51,819 nt of DNA from Bacteroidaceae bacterium. Lineage in GTDB: Bacteria; Bacteroidota; Bacteroidia; Bacteroidales; Bacteroidaceae. The stretch covers positions 1 through 51,819 of the forward strand of contig JAFZWM010000041.1 in the NCBI GenBank assembly GCA_017617315.1, given 5' to 3'. The translations under genes were made by a program, and so were the position numbers. The notes below the pieces were generated by a model, which saw only the letters and a program-made list of their open reading frames with translations, was not told the origin of the DNA and ran no database searches. Positions 1 to 9,177 of this stretch are shown here, in pieces. The number at the start of each line of letters is the position of its first letter. The stretch's first letter is position 1.

Positions 1-1
1 A

Positions 2-277
2 CAGATTTATAAGGATGGGACAGATATAATACGACCTGTTCAAAAGAGTGTTCGCAGTTATGGCGAGGCAATAATTCTCAACAAGATTACATTTTGTGAG
101 GATAAGATAATTGAAACACCGTTGTCTATCATTGAGCCTGACATTAATAGAAGGTATGGTCGGTGTCTGCATACCCTTAATATTATGGATGAATTGTGTG
201 TTATTGACGGACAGGATTATATAAATTATAGAACATCAAAAGTATTCGGTTTTTTCAAAAGTATATTTAGATCTTAA
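2..277 (+). CDS. C-terminal part of a polysaccharide-locus protein, possibly GINT1_N-like (partial)
   Basis: An open frame runs from the window edge to TAA at 275-277 and encodes about 91 residues; the start lies outside the window. The visible motifs are IIRPVQ, then SYGEAIILNKI, then CLHTLN and VIDGQ. I associate this pattern from memory with the beta-propeller domain named glucosamine inositolphosphorylceramide transferase 1 N-terminal, which in bacteria is often fused to a formyltransferase-like domain in polysaccharide loci. No catalytic residues can be judged from this fragment. It ends 7 nt before the ATP-grasp gene, so it is likely the upstream member of the same operon. That it is coding is well supported; the family is a moderate-confidence guess. 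Confidence 0.6.
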   Translation, partial: QIYKDGTDIIRPVQKSVRSYGEAIILNKITFCEDKIIETPLSIIEPDINRRYGRCLHTLNIMDELCVIDGQDYINYRTSKVFGFFKSIFRS

Positions 278-284
278 TATCATT

Positions 285-1406
285 ATGAATAATAATGTTA
301 TAATCGTTGGACCAGACCACTACAATACACTTGGTATTGTTCGCAGTCTTGGTGAAAAGGGGGTCTCTCCCATAGTTATTATTTTTGACGCGAAGTCCTC
401 TTTCGTTTTGAAGAGCAAGTACATAAAATCGGGGTATTTGTTTGATAAGGCAGATTCCTCGATTATCGACTTCATTAGAAAGAACTGGTATTCACAAAAT
501 AATCCTTCTGTTGTTATAGGCTCATCTGATATGGCTTGCATGTTAATTGATGAGAATCTATCAAAACTCAAGGGTTTTATTTGCGCCAACTGCAATTCAA
601 AGGAAGGGGAGGTTAGCAGACTAATGGATAAGTATGCCATGAACAAGGCGGCTGAAATCGCTAACTTTGAAGTCCCAAGAAGCGTCTTTGTTTCGAAAGA
701 TGAAAAGTTGGATATTGATGGTGTACGCTTGCCTTGTATTGCAAAACCTTTAGAGAGTTCTTTTGGTAACAAGAATGATATAGCGATTTGCTATACTAAA
801 GACGAGCTAAAAGCTGCTTATTCTGTATTTGAACAACAGCATATTGATGTTTTGGTGCAAGATTTCATCAAAGCTGATTATGAGGTAGGCGTAATGGGTT
901 GCTCTTTCTATAATAGCGGCGAGATATGGATACCAGACATCATCTTTAAGAAGAGGTTTTCTCATAAAAGCGCGGTGTATGCAGAGGTAGACCCCATAGA
1001 AAAACACCCTGATTTTTCAGAAATAATAGAGAAGATAAAGACTCTTGTCAAAAATGTCGGTTATCGTGGTATTTTTGATGTTGACCTTCTCTGTGCTGGT
1101 GACAAAGTTTATTTCATTGAAATGAATATGCGCAATGGTGCTTATGGTTATGGCCTGTCTAGATCTGGGAGCAATTTTGCTTATTCATGGGTGAGAGAGG
1201 CCGTAGAGCAGCCGATAGAAACGGGTAGATTAATTCATTCTACGGCAATTATGTGTGAGTTCTCAGATTTGATTATGCTTAAAGAGAATAAGGTACCATT
1301 GTTTCAATGGATATCTGAATATCGGAAGTCTTCCCACATGATTGTCCAATGGGCAGATTTTAAACCCACCTTTACATACGTATTGAATTGGTTGAAACTC
1401 CATTAA
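285..1406 (+). CDS. ATP-grasp ligase-like protein
   Basis: A 373-residue protein with an N-terminal Rossmann-like pre-ATP-grasp region (VIIVGPDHYNTLGIVRSLGE) and a central to C-terminal ATP-grasp fold. The glycine/serine loop is near ESSFGNKND, and the metal-binding end of the fold is at FIEMNMRNGAYGYG. ATP-grasp enzymes activate a carboxylate as an acyl-phosphate and join it to an amine or similar nucleophile; the substrates here cannot be read from sequence. It resembles the ATP-grasp gene at 14449-15594 (same length class, HYN near the N-terminus, MDKY before the central domain, F-MET/EMN-R at the C-terminal side). In this locus it could attach an amino acid or small acid to an amino sugar. 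The ATG at 285 is the first in frame after the upstream stop. Confidence 0.8.
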   Translation: MNNNVIIVGPDHYNTLGIVRSLGEKGVSPIVIIFDAKSSFVLKSKYIKSGYLFDKADSSIIDFIRKNWYSQNNPSVVIGSSDMACMLIDENLSKLKGFICANCNSKEGEVSRLMDKYAMNKAAEIANFEVPRSVFVSKDEKLDIDGVRLPCIAKPLESSFGNKNDIAICYTKDELKAAYSVFEQQHIDVLVQDFIKADYEVGVMGCSFYNSGEIWIPDIIFKKRFSHKSAVYAEVDPIEKHPDFSEIIEKIKTLVKNVGYRGIFDVDLLCAGDKVYFIEMNMRNGAYGYGLSRSGSNFAYSWVREAVEQPIETGRLIHSTAIMCEFSDLIMLKENKVPLFQWISEYRKSSHMIVQWADFKPTFTYVLNWLKLH

Positions 1407-1413
1407 TTGTTCT

Positions 1414-2706
1414 ATGAAAGTTTTAGTGTTGTCAAATACTCCTTGGGATGATAATGATAGTTTTGGAAACACTTATTCCAATATCTTCCAAGGCATGAAC
1501 GATTTAGAGTTTATAAATATCTATTGTCGTTCAGGTAAACCTAATAATGGGTTACCGATGAAATGCTTCCAGATTACAACAAAAAAGATGGCAAGAAGCA
1601 TCTTTTTGCGAGGAAGTACTCAAATAGGGCAAGAGGTGGATAAAGTTAGTTCGGATGCTGAAATCTTGGAAGGAACAAGTGCTAGCGCATTCAATTTTGC
1701 GCGAAAAAAACGTTGGATTATTCTTTTCTGGATTCGTGAGCTTGTCTGGTTGTTAGGTAATTGGAAGAGTAAACAATTGATGCAGTTTCTTGACGAAAAT
1801 AAACCAGATGTCATTTTCCAGCCAATCTACGGACAAGGATATGCTTATATCAACCGAATTGCTTTGTTCATAAAGAAGTATACGGGCGTTCCGATGTTTA
1901 GCTATATCTCTGATGACTGTTATTCTCTGCGGCAATTCTCACTTTCTCCTTTGTATTGGATTGACAGGCTTGCTCGACGGCCGATTATGCGCAAAGTTAT
2001 TCTAAGTAGTGAAATATTGTATGTGGTTTCTGAAGTACAAAAACGAGAGTATGAAGACATGTTGCATGTGCCCTGTAAAGTGCTTACAAAAGGAATAAAA
2101 AAAGAAGAGCTTCAAAAAACTATTGAGAAAACAAATTATCCGCATTATTTAATGATTTATGCTGGTAATATCGGAGAAGGTCGATGGAAGAGTCTCTCTT
2201 TAATTGGAGAGGCTTTGGATGAAGTAGCCTTAGATGGTATTACATGTGACTTGGAAATATATACACGGAGTATTGTTACTGATAGAATGAAGTCGGCCTT
2301 GACTGGTAGTCATATTCACCTCAAAGGTGCTGTTACTGCAGCAGAAGTTCAAGAGTTGTCTAACAAGGCCGATATACTGTTACATGTGGAATCATTAGAC
2401 TACAAGGATAGTTTGATTATTCACCAGTCTTTCTCTACTAAGTTGGTGGATTTAATGAAATGCGGAAAGTGCATTTTTGCAGTTGGTCCCAAGGATGCCG
2501 CTTCTATAGAACATCTTTCTTCCAATGATGCTGCTATTGTTGTGGTGAATAAGGAACAGGTTGGTTCTCGGTTAAAGCATTTGCTACAGTCGGATAGTTT
2601 AATACTGGAATATGGAGTTAAAGCCCAGAATTGCGGGTTAAAGTATCATGACTTGCGCATGATGCAGAAAATGCTTAATGATGATTTTGTTAGGTCACTT
2701 AGTTAA
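1414..2706 (+). CDS. Glycosyltransferase, GT4-like with degenerate C-terminal motif
   Basis: A 430-residue protein that starts MKVLVLSNTPWDDNDSFGN, an N-terminal strand and loop typical of GT-B glycosyltransferases. The C-terminal half has the Rossmann pattern of the donor-binding domain (LMIYAGNIGEGRW, then HLKGAVTAAEVQELSNKADILLHVES). The usual EX7E motif is not clear; STKLVDLMKCGKCIF occupies its position, as in GT4 subfamilies whose second acidic residue is kept in a KLxDLMxxG context. It likely adds one sugar to the lipid-linked repeat unit on the cytoplasmic face of the membrane. It begins 7 nt after the ATP-grasp gene and belongs to the same operon. Acceptor and donor are unknown. Confidence 0.8.
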   Translation: MKVLVLSNTPWDDNDSFGNTYSNIFQGMNDLEFINIYCRSGKPNNGLPMKCFQITTKKMARSIFLRGSTQIGQEVDKVSSDAEILEGTSASAFNFARKKRWIILFWIRELVWLLGNWKSKQLMQFLDENKPDVIFQPIYGQGYAYINRIALFIKKYTGVPMFSYISDDCYSLRQFSLSPLYWIDRLARRPIMRKVILSSEILYVVSEVQKREYEDMLHVPCKVLTKGIKKEELQKTIEKTNYPHYLMIYAGNIGEGRWKSLSLIGEALDEVALDGITCDLEIYTRSIVTDRMKSALTGSHIHLKGAVTAAEVQELSNKADILLHVESLDYKDSLIIHQSFSTKLVDLMKCGKCIFAVGPKDAASIEHLSSNDAAIVVVNKEQVGSRLKHLLQSDSLILEYGVKAQNCGLKYHDLRMMQKMLNDDFVRSLS

Positions 2707-2732
2707 TTAATTGCAATAGAACTAACATAAGA

Positions 2733-3890
2733 ATGAAAATACTGTATATTAAATTACATTGCGGCTATTCAGATACCTGGACATATCAGGAGAATGTGTT
2801 GACAACCAAATTTGCTCAAATGGGACATGAGACACATATAGCTGTTTCAACCCGTACAACAGATTGCAACAGAAATACTATAATTCAGTCTCCTCGGGAG
2901 TATATTAATGAATTTGGGGTATATGTCCATATGCTTCCTTTTTCAAAGCATTTTTACAGTCTTTCCAGAAAGTTCGATTATTTCGACACTTTATACGACT
3001 TGATGGAACGAATACATCCGGATTTCATATTCTCTCATGGTGTGCAATATGCAAGCCTTTTGACTGTGGCGAAATATAAAAAGTGTCATCCTGAAGTGAA
3101 ACTGGTTGCCGACAATCACGGTGATCAAGTAATTATGCCTGTTGATAATATTAAGCGCAAGATAGTACACAAAATCATATATAAGTATTTTGTAATGAGG
3201 TCGGATAAGTTTATCGACAAGTACTATGGAGTGTCACCTTCAAGAGGCCAGTATCTAACGGATGTTTATGGCGTAAGTCCTGACAAGATTGGTATTATTC
3301 CTCAGGTTGGTGATGATACAACCGCCAACAGATATAATCATTTAGAAGAGAGGGAATTATTATGTGAAAAGTATCATTTAGACAAACATAAAATTATACT
3401 AATATTTGGTGCAGGGAATATAGACGCTAAGAAAAACCTTATTCCACTTGTTGAAGCCGTAGAAGAGAATCCTAAATATGAGTTAGTGGTATTTGGTTCC
3501 TTTAGAGTTGATGTTCAAAAGAGTTTTGAAAAGCATCAGGGAAGTTCAAATATTCACTACATAGGTTTACTTTTAGGAAATGATATTTATCGGACTATTA
3601 TTGGTTCTGATTTGGCCATTTATCCAGGGCAACATTCTGTCTTGTGGGATAATACAGTTGCCTGTGGAACTCCTTTATGTGTTAGAAAATGGGCTGGAAT
3701 GGACTATTTCGATGTCAATGGAAACTGTAGGTATATTAGTGATGGGACAAAGAAAGAAATCAAAGGACTCCTTGAAGATTTGTTGGTTGATGATAGAATA
3801 GAGGCTATGAGAGCCTCTGCTCAAGGTGATGCAAAAAGGCATTTTTCGGCGACAGAGATTGCTAAACTTCTTCTGAATCAGGCTGAATAG
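2733..3890 (+). CDS. Glycosyltransferase, GT4-like
   Basis: A 385-residue GT-B protein. The N-terminus MKILYIKLHCGYSDTWTYQEN carries an acceptor-side loop, followed by HPDFIFSHGVQYASLL and the donor domain (IILIFGAGNIDAKKNLIPLVEAV). The segment YPGQHSVLWDNTVACGTPLC sits where the EX7E motif is usually found; the first Glu is replaced, a pattern I know from other polysaccharide-locus GT4-like enzymes. Product: one glycosidic linkage of the surface polysaccharide. It lies in the same + strand run, 26 nt after the preceding gene and 9 nt before the polymerase gene. Confidence 0.8.
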   Translation: MKILYIKLHCGYSDTWTYQENVLTTKFAQMGHETHIAVSTRTTDCNRNTIIQSPREYINEFGVYVHMLPFSKHFYSLSRKFDYFDTLYDLMERIHPDFIFSHGVQYASLLTVAKYKKCHPEVKLVADNHGDQVIMPVDNIKRKIVHKIIYKYFVMRSDKFIDKYYGVSPSRGQYLTDVYGVSPDKIGIIPQVGDDTTANRYNHLEERELLCEKYHLDKHKIILIFGAGNIDAKKNLIPLVEAVEENPKYELVVFGSFRVDVQKSFEKHQGSSNIHYIGLLLGNDIYRTIIGSDLAIYPGQHSVLWDNTVACGTPLCVRKWAGMDYFDVNGNCRYISDGTKKEIKGLLEDLLVDDRIEAMRASAQGDAKRHFSATEIAKLLLNQAE

Positions 3891-3899
3891 TATAAAACT

Positions 3900-5000
3900 A
3901 TGTACACTATATTAGTTATATCTGCGCTATTGTTTTCGTTGATTCTGAACCCACCAAAAGGAAAGAATTTGTCATCTGTCTATAATTATGCGTATTATGC
4001 TTTATGGACTCTCATTTTTGTTTCCATTGCCTTTAGGGGAGAGGAGGTAGGAAGGGATACTATTAATTATATTAATAAGTATTTTTCAATTAATGCGGCT
4101 GTTTCATACAGGTCATATGGAGGTACTGGCGCGTATGAGCCAATATATTTCTATATGAATAGGCTTTTCGGTCATTTGTTTGGAGACTGGAGTCAAAGTG
4201 TAATGGTGGCCGAGGCTGTGGCTATTTTAGTCGGCTATGGTGGTGTGTTAAAAAAATATAGTGTTAATCCGATTGTTTCTACATTGGCTTTTCTGTCTCT
4301 AGGTCTTTACTTAGACAGCCTTTGCTTGTTGCGTCAATTCATTGCCATGTCTGTATGTGCATGGTCTTTGAAATACGTGATTGAAAAAAAAACGGCAAAG
4401 TTTTACTTATGTGTTTTAATTGCGACCGGTTTCCACTATACGGCCTTTTTCTGGATTATCGTATATTTCATTTGTGTGGATATGTTGCGTTATAAAAGAA
4501 GTGATTGGGTATTTGTTGTGGTTGCATTGATTGGTTATTTTTATGTTTCGGTTTTTCAGAATGCTTTAGCTTTTGCGAGTGATAGATGGAATCACTATGC
4601 TGAGATTGAAACTGGAGCTGAAGGGTATATTGCTTTTACCATTTTCTTCCTTATCACCATAGTTGCGTTTGTAAATAGAGATACTATTAGATCTAACTAT
4701 CAATATGGCCAAATTCTCATAAACCTTAATTATATTAATATCATATTTTGGACGATGAGATTGGTCACCAGAAATGCAGAGAGACTTGCGATTTTCTTTT
4801 GCATTGCACCAGTTCTGTTGGTCCCAATTCTATTTGAAGTCGTAGAAAAAAAAGCGGGTAAGGGGGCTGGTTGTTTTTTTAAATTTGGTGTCCTAATGTT
4901 GATGGCTATCTATTATGTGTATAAATATACCAGGGATGCTAGTCTTTACCCTTATCAGTTTATGAATGTAATTTCTTCAAACAATACGTTATTTAAATAA
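3900..5000 (+). CDS. EpsG-family polysaccharide polymerase (Wzy-type)
   Basis: A 366-residue multi-spanning membrane protein with about ten hydrophobic segments. The segment FRGEEVGRDTINYINKY just after the second helix matches the R-x-x-x-V-G-x-D-T-x-x-Y signature of EpsG/Wzy-type proteins. A conserved hydrophobic stretch with LRQFIAMS follows near residue 140. These proteins polymerise lipid-linked repeat units on the outer face of the inner membrane. It is the only polymerase candidate in the window and pairs with the flippase at 7708. It is flanked by glycosyltransferase and TupA-like genes with gaps under 10 nt. Confidence 0.85.
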   Translation: MYTILVISALLFSLILNPPKGKNLSSVYNYAYYALWTLIFVSIAFRGEEVGRDTINYINKYFSINAAVSYRSYGGTGAYEPIYFYMNRLFGHLFGDWSQSVMVAEAVAILVGYGGVLKKYSVNPIVSTLAFLSLGLYLDSLCLLRQFIAMSVCAWSLKYVIEKKTAKFYLCVLIATGFHYTAFFWIIVYFICVDMLRYKRSDWVFVVVALIGYFYVSVFQNALAFASDRWNHYAEIETGAEGYIAFTIFFLITIVAFVNRDTIRSNYQYGQILINLNYINIIFWTMRLVTRNAERLAIFFCIAPVLLVPILFEVVEKKAGKGAGCFFKFGVLMLMAIYYVYKYTRDASLYPYQFMNVISSNNTLFK

Positions 5001-5006
5001 TTAATT

Positions 5007-5909
5007 ATGATAAAACAAATAATGAATTTGCCATTCCGTTTTTTTGCATCTCAATGTTCAAAAGGAAGGTTCTTGTGGGTTAATGATAAGATTGCATTGA
5101 AGTGGATGTATCGTGGTATAATGGGAACTCCATTGGATATTGATCATCCAGTGACATTCAATGAAAAAATGCAGTGGTTGAAACTCTATGACAGAGATCC
5201 ACTCTATATTGAGTTGGTGGATAAACACGAGGTAAGAAAACATATAATAAAGTTGTTAGGGGAGGATTTCCTAATTCCTGAAATTGCTTTATACAATACT
5301 CCTAAAGAGATTGATTTTGATGCCCTCCCCAACCAGTTCGTGCTTAAGTGTACACATGATAGCGGAAGCGCAGTGGTTTGTCGGGATAAAGCAACCTTTG
5401 ATATTCCAGCTACTATCAAATGGTTAGAATCAAGAATGAAACGTTCACACTACTGGGGTGGGCATGAATGGCCTTATAAAAACGTAAAACCTAGGATAAT
5501 CATAGAAGCTTTTATGGATAGTGGTAAACCAGAGGGTTTGACAGACTATAAATTCTATTGTTTTAATGGGCAACCCAAATTCATGTATATATCATCAGGT
5601 CTTGAGCATCATGATACAGGCACTATCTCTTTCTTTGATTTGAAAGGAAAATTCCTTCCTTTTGGCCGTGCGGACTATAAGGGATTCCCCAAAGAGCCTC
5701 AAATGCCAGAAGAGTTGAATGATATGATAGCAGTTGCCGAAAAATGTGCGATATATGCAAAATCGCCCTTCGTAAGAGTTGATATGTATGTAATAAAAGG
5801 TCAAATATATTTTTCTGAGCTGACTTTCACCCCATGTGGGGGCTATATGCCATTTAGCCCTGCTGAATACGACAAAATAACCGGTGATTATTTAAAACTA
5901 TCAAAATAA
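5007..5909 (+). CDS. TupA-like ATP-grasp protein
   Basis: A 300-residue protein. The block LDIDHPVTFNEKMQWLKLYD, then the conserved KHEVRKHI, then FVLKCTHDSGS and FYCFNGQPKFMYI match the TupA-like ATP-grasp family, which was named after a teichuronopeptide biosynthesis protein and is common in capsule loci. The C-terminal ELTFTPCGGYMPFSP is the family's usual end motif. TupA-type enzymes are thought to link an amino acid to a sugar acid; direct biochemistry is limited. It starts 6 nt after the polymerase stop and ends 6 nt before the next glycosyltransferase. The family call is firm; the substrate is unknown. Confidence 0.85.
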   Translation: MIKQIMNLPFRFFASQCSKGRFLWVNDKIALKWMYRGIMGTPLDIDHPVTFNEKMQWLKLYDRDPLYIELVDKHEVRKHIIKLLGEDFLIPEIALYNTPKEIDFDALPNQFVLKCTHDSGSAVVCRDKATFDIPATIKWLESRMKRSHYWGGHEWPYKNVKPRIIIEAFMDSGKPEGLTDYKFYCFNGQPKFMYISSGLEHHDTGTISFFDLKGKFLPFGRADYKGFPKEPQMPEELNDMIAVAEKCAIYAKSPFVRVDMYVIKGQIYFSELTFTPCGGYMPFSPAEYDKITGDYLKLSK

Positions 5910-5915
5910 AAAATC

Positions 5916-7178
5916 ATGAAGATATTGTGGATTACTAACCTTAGGTTAGATGTTAGCAAAGAGGGAACTTATGGTGGCGGTTGGCTGACCTCCCTTATGA
6001 ATCAAATACGCAAACATTCAGATATTGAATTAACAGTCTGCTATACAGACCGTAATTTAAGACAGTTGAGAGATGAGACGATAGACGGTGTGAGGCATTG
6101 TGGTATTCCGAGGCATAAAAACGTGTTAAAGTACGACAATGGTGTTGCTAGCACACTTTGCTCAATAATTGATGAATTCCACCCGGATATTATTCATGCA
6201 CAGGGAACAGAGAATGCCAATGCAATAGCAGCAATGCGAGAAAGGCCTAACTATACCTATGTGGTTTCAATTCAAGGTCTTCTATCGCGGTATGCAGAAC
6301 ATTATGTTGGTGGAGTCCCATTCCCATATATGTTCGACCTTACACCAAGAGACTTACTTCATCGTGATGGTCCAATCTCAAAGGGTAGAAAGTGGGCAAA
6401 GGCATCTTGGTATGAGATCGAGATGATTGAAAAGGCAAATTATGTCATGGCTCGTACTTCGTGGGATGTGGCATGTGTGAAACATATCAATAGAGATGTA
6501 CCTATCTACAGCGATTTGAGAGTGTTAAGACCAGCATTCTACCAACATGAATGGAAACTTGAAAAATGTAAACGGCATAGTATTTTCGTAGGAGCTTCGA
6601 ATAATCAAATCAAGGGTTTACATTTTGTCCTCCAGGCTTTACCTTTGATTAGAAAGGTATATCCTGACACGCATCTTTATATTTCAAGTCGAGACTTTAC
6701 AAAAGTGAATTCTTTAAACGATTTGATACGATATCAGACTTATTTTATTTATATCAAGAGGTTGATAAAAAAATTAGACTTGGCTGATTCGGTCACATTT
6801 ATGGGTGTGTTGAATGAACAAAAGATGAGTGAGGCCTTCACGAATGCTCATGCTTTCATCCTACCATCCGTAATAGAGAATTCACCTAATACACTATCAG
6901 AAGCTGGTGTTTTAGGAGTTCCAACTGTGTCTAGTTATATTGCTGGTGTGCCAGATTTGGTTGAGGATGGAGTGAATGGCTTCTTGTATGCCTACGATGA
7001 GTATTATATTATGGCTGATCGTATTATCAAAATCTTTGATGATGACGAACTTGCTAAGAAATTATCTCGCAATCTTCGGGAAAAAGCCCGTAAAATGTAT
7101 AGTGCGGAGAAAAATACAGACTTAGTTTATCAGGCATATTTAGACATTTACAGGAAACAACATAATGAACAAGTTTAA
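5916..7178 (+). CDS. Glycosyltransferase family 4
   Basis: A 420-residue retaining GT-B enzyme. The N-terminal YGGGWLTSLMNQI loop is the glycine-rich acceptor side, and HPDIIHAQGTENANA is a typical GT4 strand. The donor site shows the canonical EX7E motif in the run ENSPNTLSEAGVLGVPTV, followed by GVPDLVEDGVNGFLY. It adds a sugar with retention of anomeric configuration to the lipid-linked oligosaccharide. Its last 14 nt overlap the start of the acetyltransferase gene, so the two are probably translationally coupled. Confidence 0.9.
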   Translation: MKILWITNLRLDVSKEGTYGGGWLTSLMNQIRKHSDIELTVCYTDRNLRQLRDETIDGVRHCGIPRHKNVLKYDNGVASTLCSIIDEFHPDIIHAQGTENANAIAAMRERPNYTYVVSIQGLLSRYAEHYVGGVPFPYMFDLTPRDLLHRDGPISKGRKWAKASWYEIEMIEKANYVMARTSWDVACVKHINRDVPIYSDLRVLRPAFYQHEWKLEKCKRHSIFVGASNNQIKGLHFVLQALPLIRKVYPDTHLYISSRDFTKVNSLNDLIRYQTYFIYIKRLIKKLDLADSVTFMGVLNEQKMSEAFTNAHAFILPSVIENSPNTLSEAGVLGVPTVSSYIAGVPDLVEDGVNGFLYAYDEYYIMADRIIKIFDDDELAKKLSRNLREKARKMYSAEKNTDLVYQAYLDIYRKQHNEQV

Positions 7179-7692
7179 AAAGGATTTTTACAGACAAAGT
7201 GATTCAAAAGGTATTTCTCGTATTATAACAGTTATCCGTCATAGGAATATATTGGCTCTGTACCTCCTTAGAAAAGCTGAGACCAAGAAAGGTTTTTGGA
7301 AAAAATTTTTCTCAAAAAGAGGTGGTTCTCTTTTTGAGAGGTCCGGTATAGAAATAGCCCCAACTAACAACATTGGAGGGGGACTGCTTCTTATACATCC
7401 TTATAATATTACAATCAATTCTAGATCAATAATAGGAGAGGATTTCACAATCTTTAAAGGTGCAACAATTGGTAGTATACGGTCGGGGCAAAAAAAAGGT
7501 ACGCCACATATAGGTAATCGTGTAACAGTATGCGCAAATGCTATGGTTTGTGGTAATATCACTATAGGAGACGATGTTCTGATAGCAGCTGGTGCATATG
7601 TGAATTTTGATGTACCATCCAACTCTGTGGTTATAGGAAATCCTGGTGTTATTCACCGCAAAGAACAACCATCGTCAGATTATATTAGGTAA
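7165..7692 (+). CDS. Serine O-acetyltransferase-like hexapeptide acetyltransferase
   Basis: A 175-residue left-handed beta-helix protein of the CysE/LbH type. The catalytic His is in GGGLLLIHPYNITIN, and hexapeptide repeats run through IGEDFTIFKGATIG, IGNRVTVCANAMVCGNITIGDDV and end in the typical VVIGNPG. CysE-like proteins in capsule loci usually O-acetylate a sugar with acetyl-CoA rather than serine. It starts inside the end of the preceding glycosyltransferase (14-nt overlap). The ATG at 7165 gives a complete N-terminus with a short helical lead-in. Confidence 0.85.
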   Translation: MNKFKKDFYRQSDSKGISRIITVIRHRNILALYLLRKAETKKGFWKKFFSKRGGSLFERSGIEIAPTNNIGGGLLLIHPYNITINSRSIIGEDFTIFKGATIGSIRSGQKKGTPHIGNRVTVCANAMVCGNITIGDDVLIAAGAYVNFDVPSNSVVIGNPGVIHRKEQPSSDYIR

Positions 7693-7707
7693 TGTTTTTT
7701 TATCTAA

Positions 7708-9174
7708 GTGATTATCAACGTGAAGATAATAGGTAAGTTTACGGAAAAAATAAAGAGGATGCCTCCAACTGTAAAAGCGGCTATGGTTTATACTGTAGCA
7801 AGTTTTGTTACGAGAGGCATACATCTTATAACAACACCACTATTTACACGCATCATGTCTGTTGAGCAGATTGGTGTTGTGTCAAATTATTCCACCTGGG
7901 GATCTTATTTTAGTACAGTTGTAGCCCTAGGTTTGACCAGTGGGGTTATAAATATAGCATTAAAAGACTTTAAGAATGATAGAATAGGGTATATTAAGTC
8001 TTCGCAATCACTTGCCACAATCAGTGCAATAGCTTTTGGAGTCGTAACTGCTTTAATATATCCTTTTATTGAGGGTTTCATTGGACTCCCCTGGTACTAT
8101 ATGGTGCTTTTGTTTGTAACTATGTTGTTCGGCTTTTCACAAAGTTTTTGGATGAGTTGGCAGCGTTATGAGTACAAATATAAAGCAGTGGGCATTGTTG
8201 TGATTTCGTCCTCCGTCTTGGCCGCAATAGGTTCTTTAATAGCTGTAATATGGGCTAAAAGGACTGGAATCGAAGACTTGGCTTTTGTGCGAGTCTTTTC
8301 TTCTGGTCTTATTGCATTATTATTCTCCGTACCTATTTTCATCTATTTCTTAACGAGGAAGAAACCATTATTTAGAAAAGACTATGCTATTTTCTCTCTT
8401 CAATTAGGGCTGCCAATGGTAGTTCACACATTTTCAAAAACAGTACTTTCGGCATCAGACCGTGTTATGATAAACGCAATGGAAGGAAGTACTGCTCTGG
8501 GTTTATATAGTGTGCTCTATACTGTAGGAAGTCTATCATTAATTATCTGGGACTCTATAGACGCATCTTATGTGCCTTATATGTTTGAGAAATTAGACAA
8601 GGGGGATGAGCATAAAAAAGATGTTAAAAAAGTTTCTGCTATTCTTCTTTTTCTCTTTGGCATTGTTAGTTTGCTATTCTCTTTATTCGCTCCTGAAATG
8701 GTTTGGATAATCGGTGGTGAACAATACATGACTGCAGTATATGTCGCTCCGCCTGTAGCTGTTGGTATATTCTTCATTGCTATGTATAATCTTTATGGCG
8801 ATGTGTTGATGTATTATAAGAAGACAAAGTATGTAATGTATTGTACGTTAACTGCTGCTGTTTTCAACGTAGTTACTAATATTATTTTCATTCCAAAGTG
8901 GGGCTATATCGCAGCTGCTTATACAACTTTGGCTTCTTATGCATTATTAGCATTTATATATTACGTAGTTGCAAATAAAATTGCTAAAGAAAAAATATAT
9001 AATAACGGTTTGTTTTGGGCAATATCTCTTATAGTCGCGATCGCATGTCTACTATGTAATTTGCTATATGCGAATACGACGATTCGATATGTTGTAATCG
9101 CTATTATGTTGGTTTTAGCAATTGTGTTCCACAAGAGAGTTATTGCTATAATAAAGCTTATTCGTAACAAATAG
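7708..9174 (+). CDS. Wzx-type oligosaccharide flippase
   Basis: A 488-residue polytopic membrane protein with about 12 to 14 helices. The N-terminus VYTVASFVTRGIHLITTPLFTRIMSVEQIGV is the classic MOP/RfbX start, and the middle SDRVMINAMEGSTALGLYSVLYTVG is also typical. It would flip the undecaprenyl-linked repeat unit to the periplasm for the EpsG-type polymerase. The start is uncertain: GTG at 7708 is used here, GTG at 7720 and an ATG 17 codons in are alternatives. No Shine-Dalgarno separates them, as is usual for this phylum. Confidence 0.88.
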   Translation: MIINVKIIGKFTEKIKRMPPTVKAAMVYTVASFVTRGIHLITTPLFTRIMSVEQIGVVSNYSTWGSYFSTVVALGLTSGVINIALKDFKNDRIGYIKSSQSLATISAIAFGVVTALIYPFIEGFIGLPWYYMVLLFVTMLFGFSQSFWMSWQRYEYKYKAVGIVVISSSVLAAIGSLIAVIWAKRTGIEDLAFVRVFSSGLIALLFSVPIFIYFLTRKKPLFRKDYAIFSLQLGLPMVVHTFSKTVLSASDRVMINAMEGSTALGLYSVLYTVGSLSLIIWDSIDASYVPYMFEKLDKGDEHKKDVKKVSAILLFLFGIVSLLFSLFAPEMVWIIGGEQYMTAVYVAPPVAVGIFFIAMYNLYGDVLMYYKKTKYVMYCTLTAAVFNVVTNIIFIPKWGYIAAAYTTLASYALLAFIYYVVANKIAKEKIYNNGLFWAISLIVAIACLLCNLLYANTTIRYVVIAIMLVLAIVFHKRVIAIIKLIRNK

Positions 9175-9177
9175 AAT

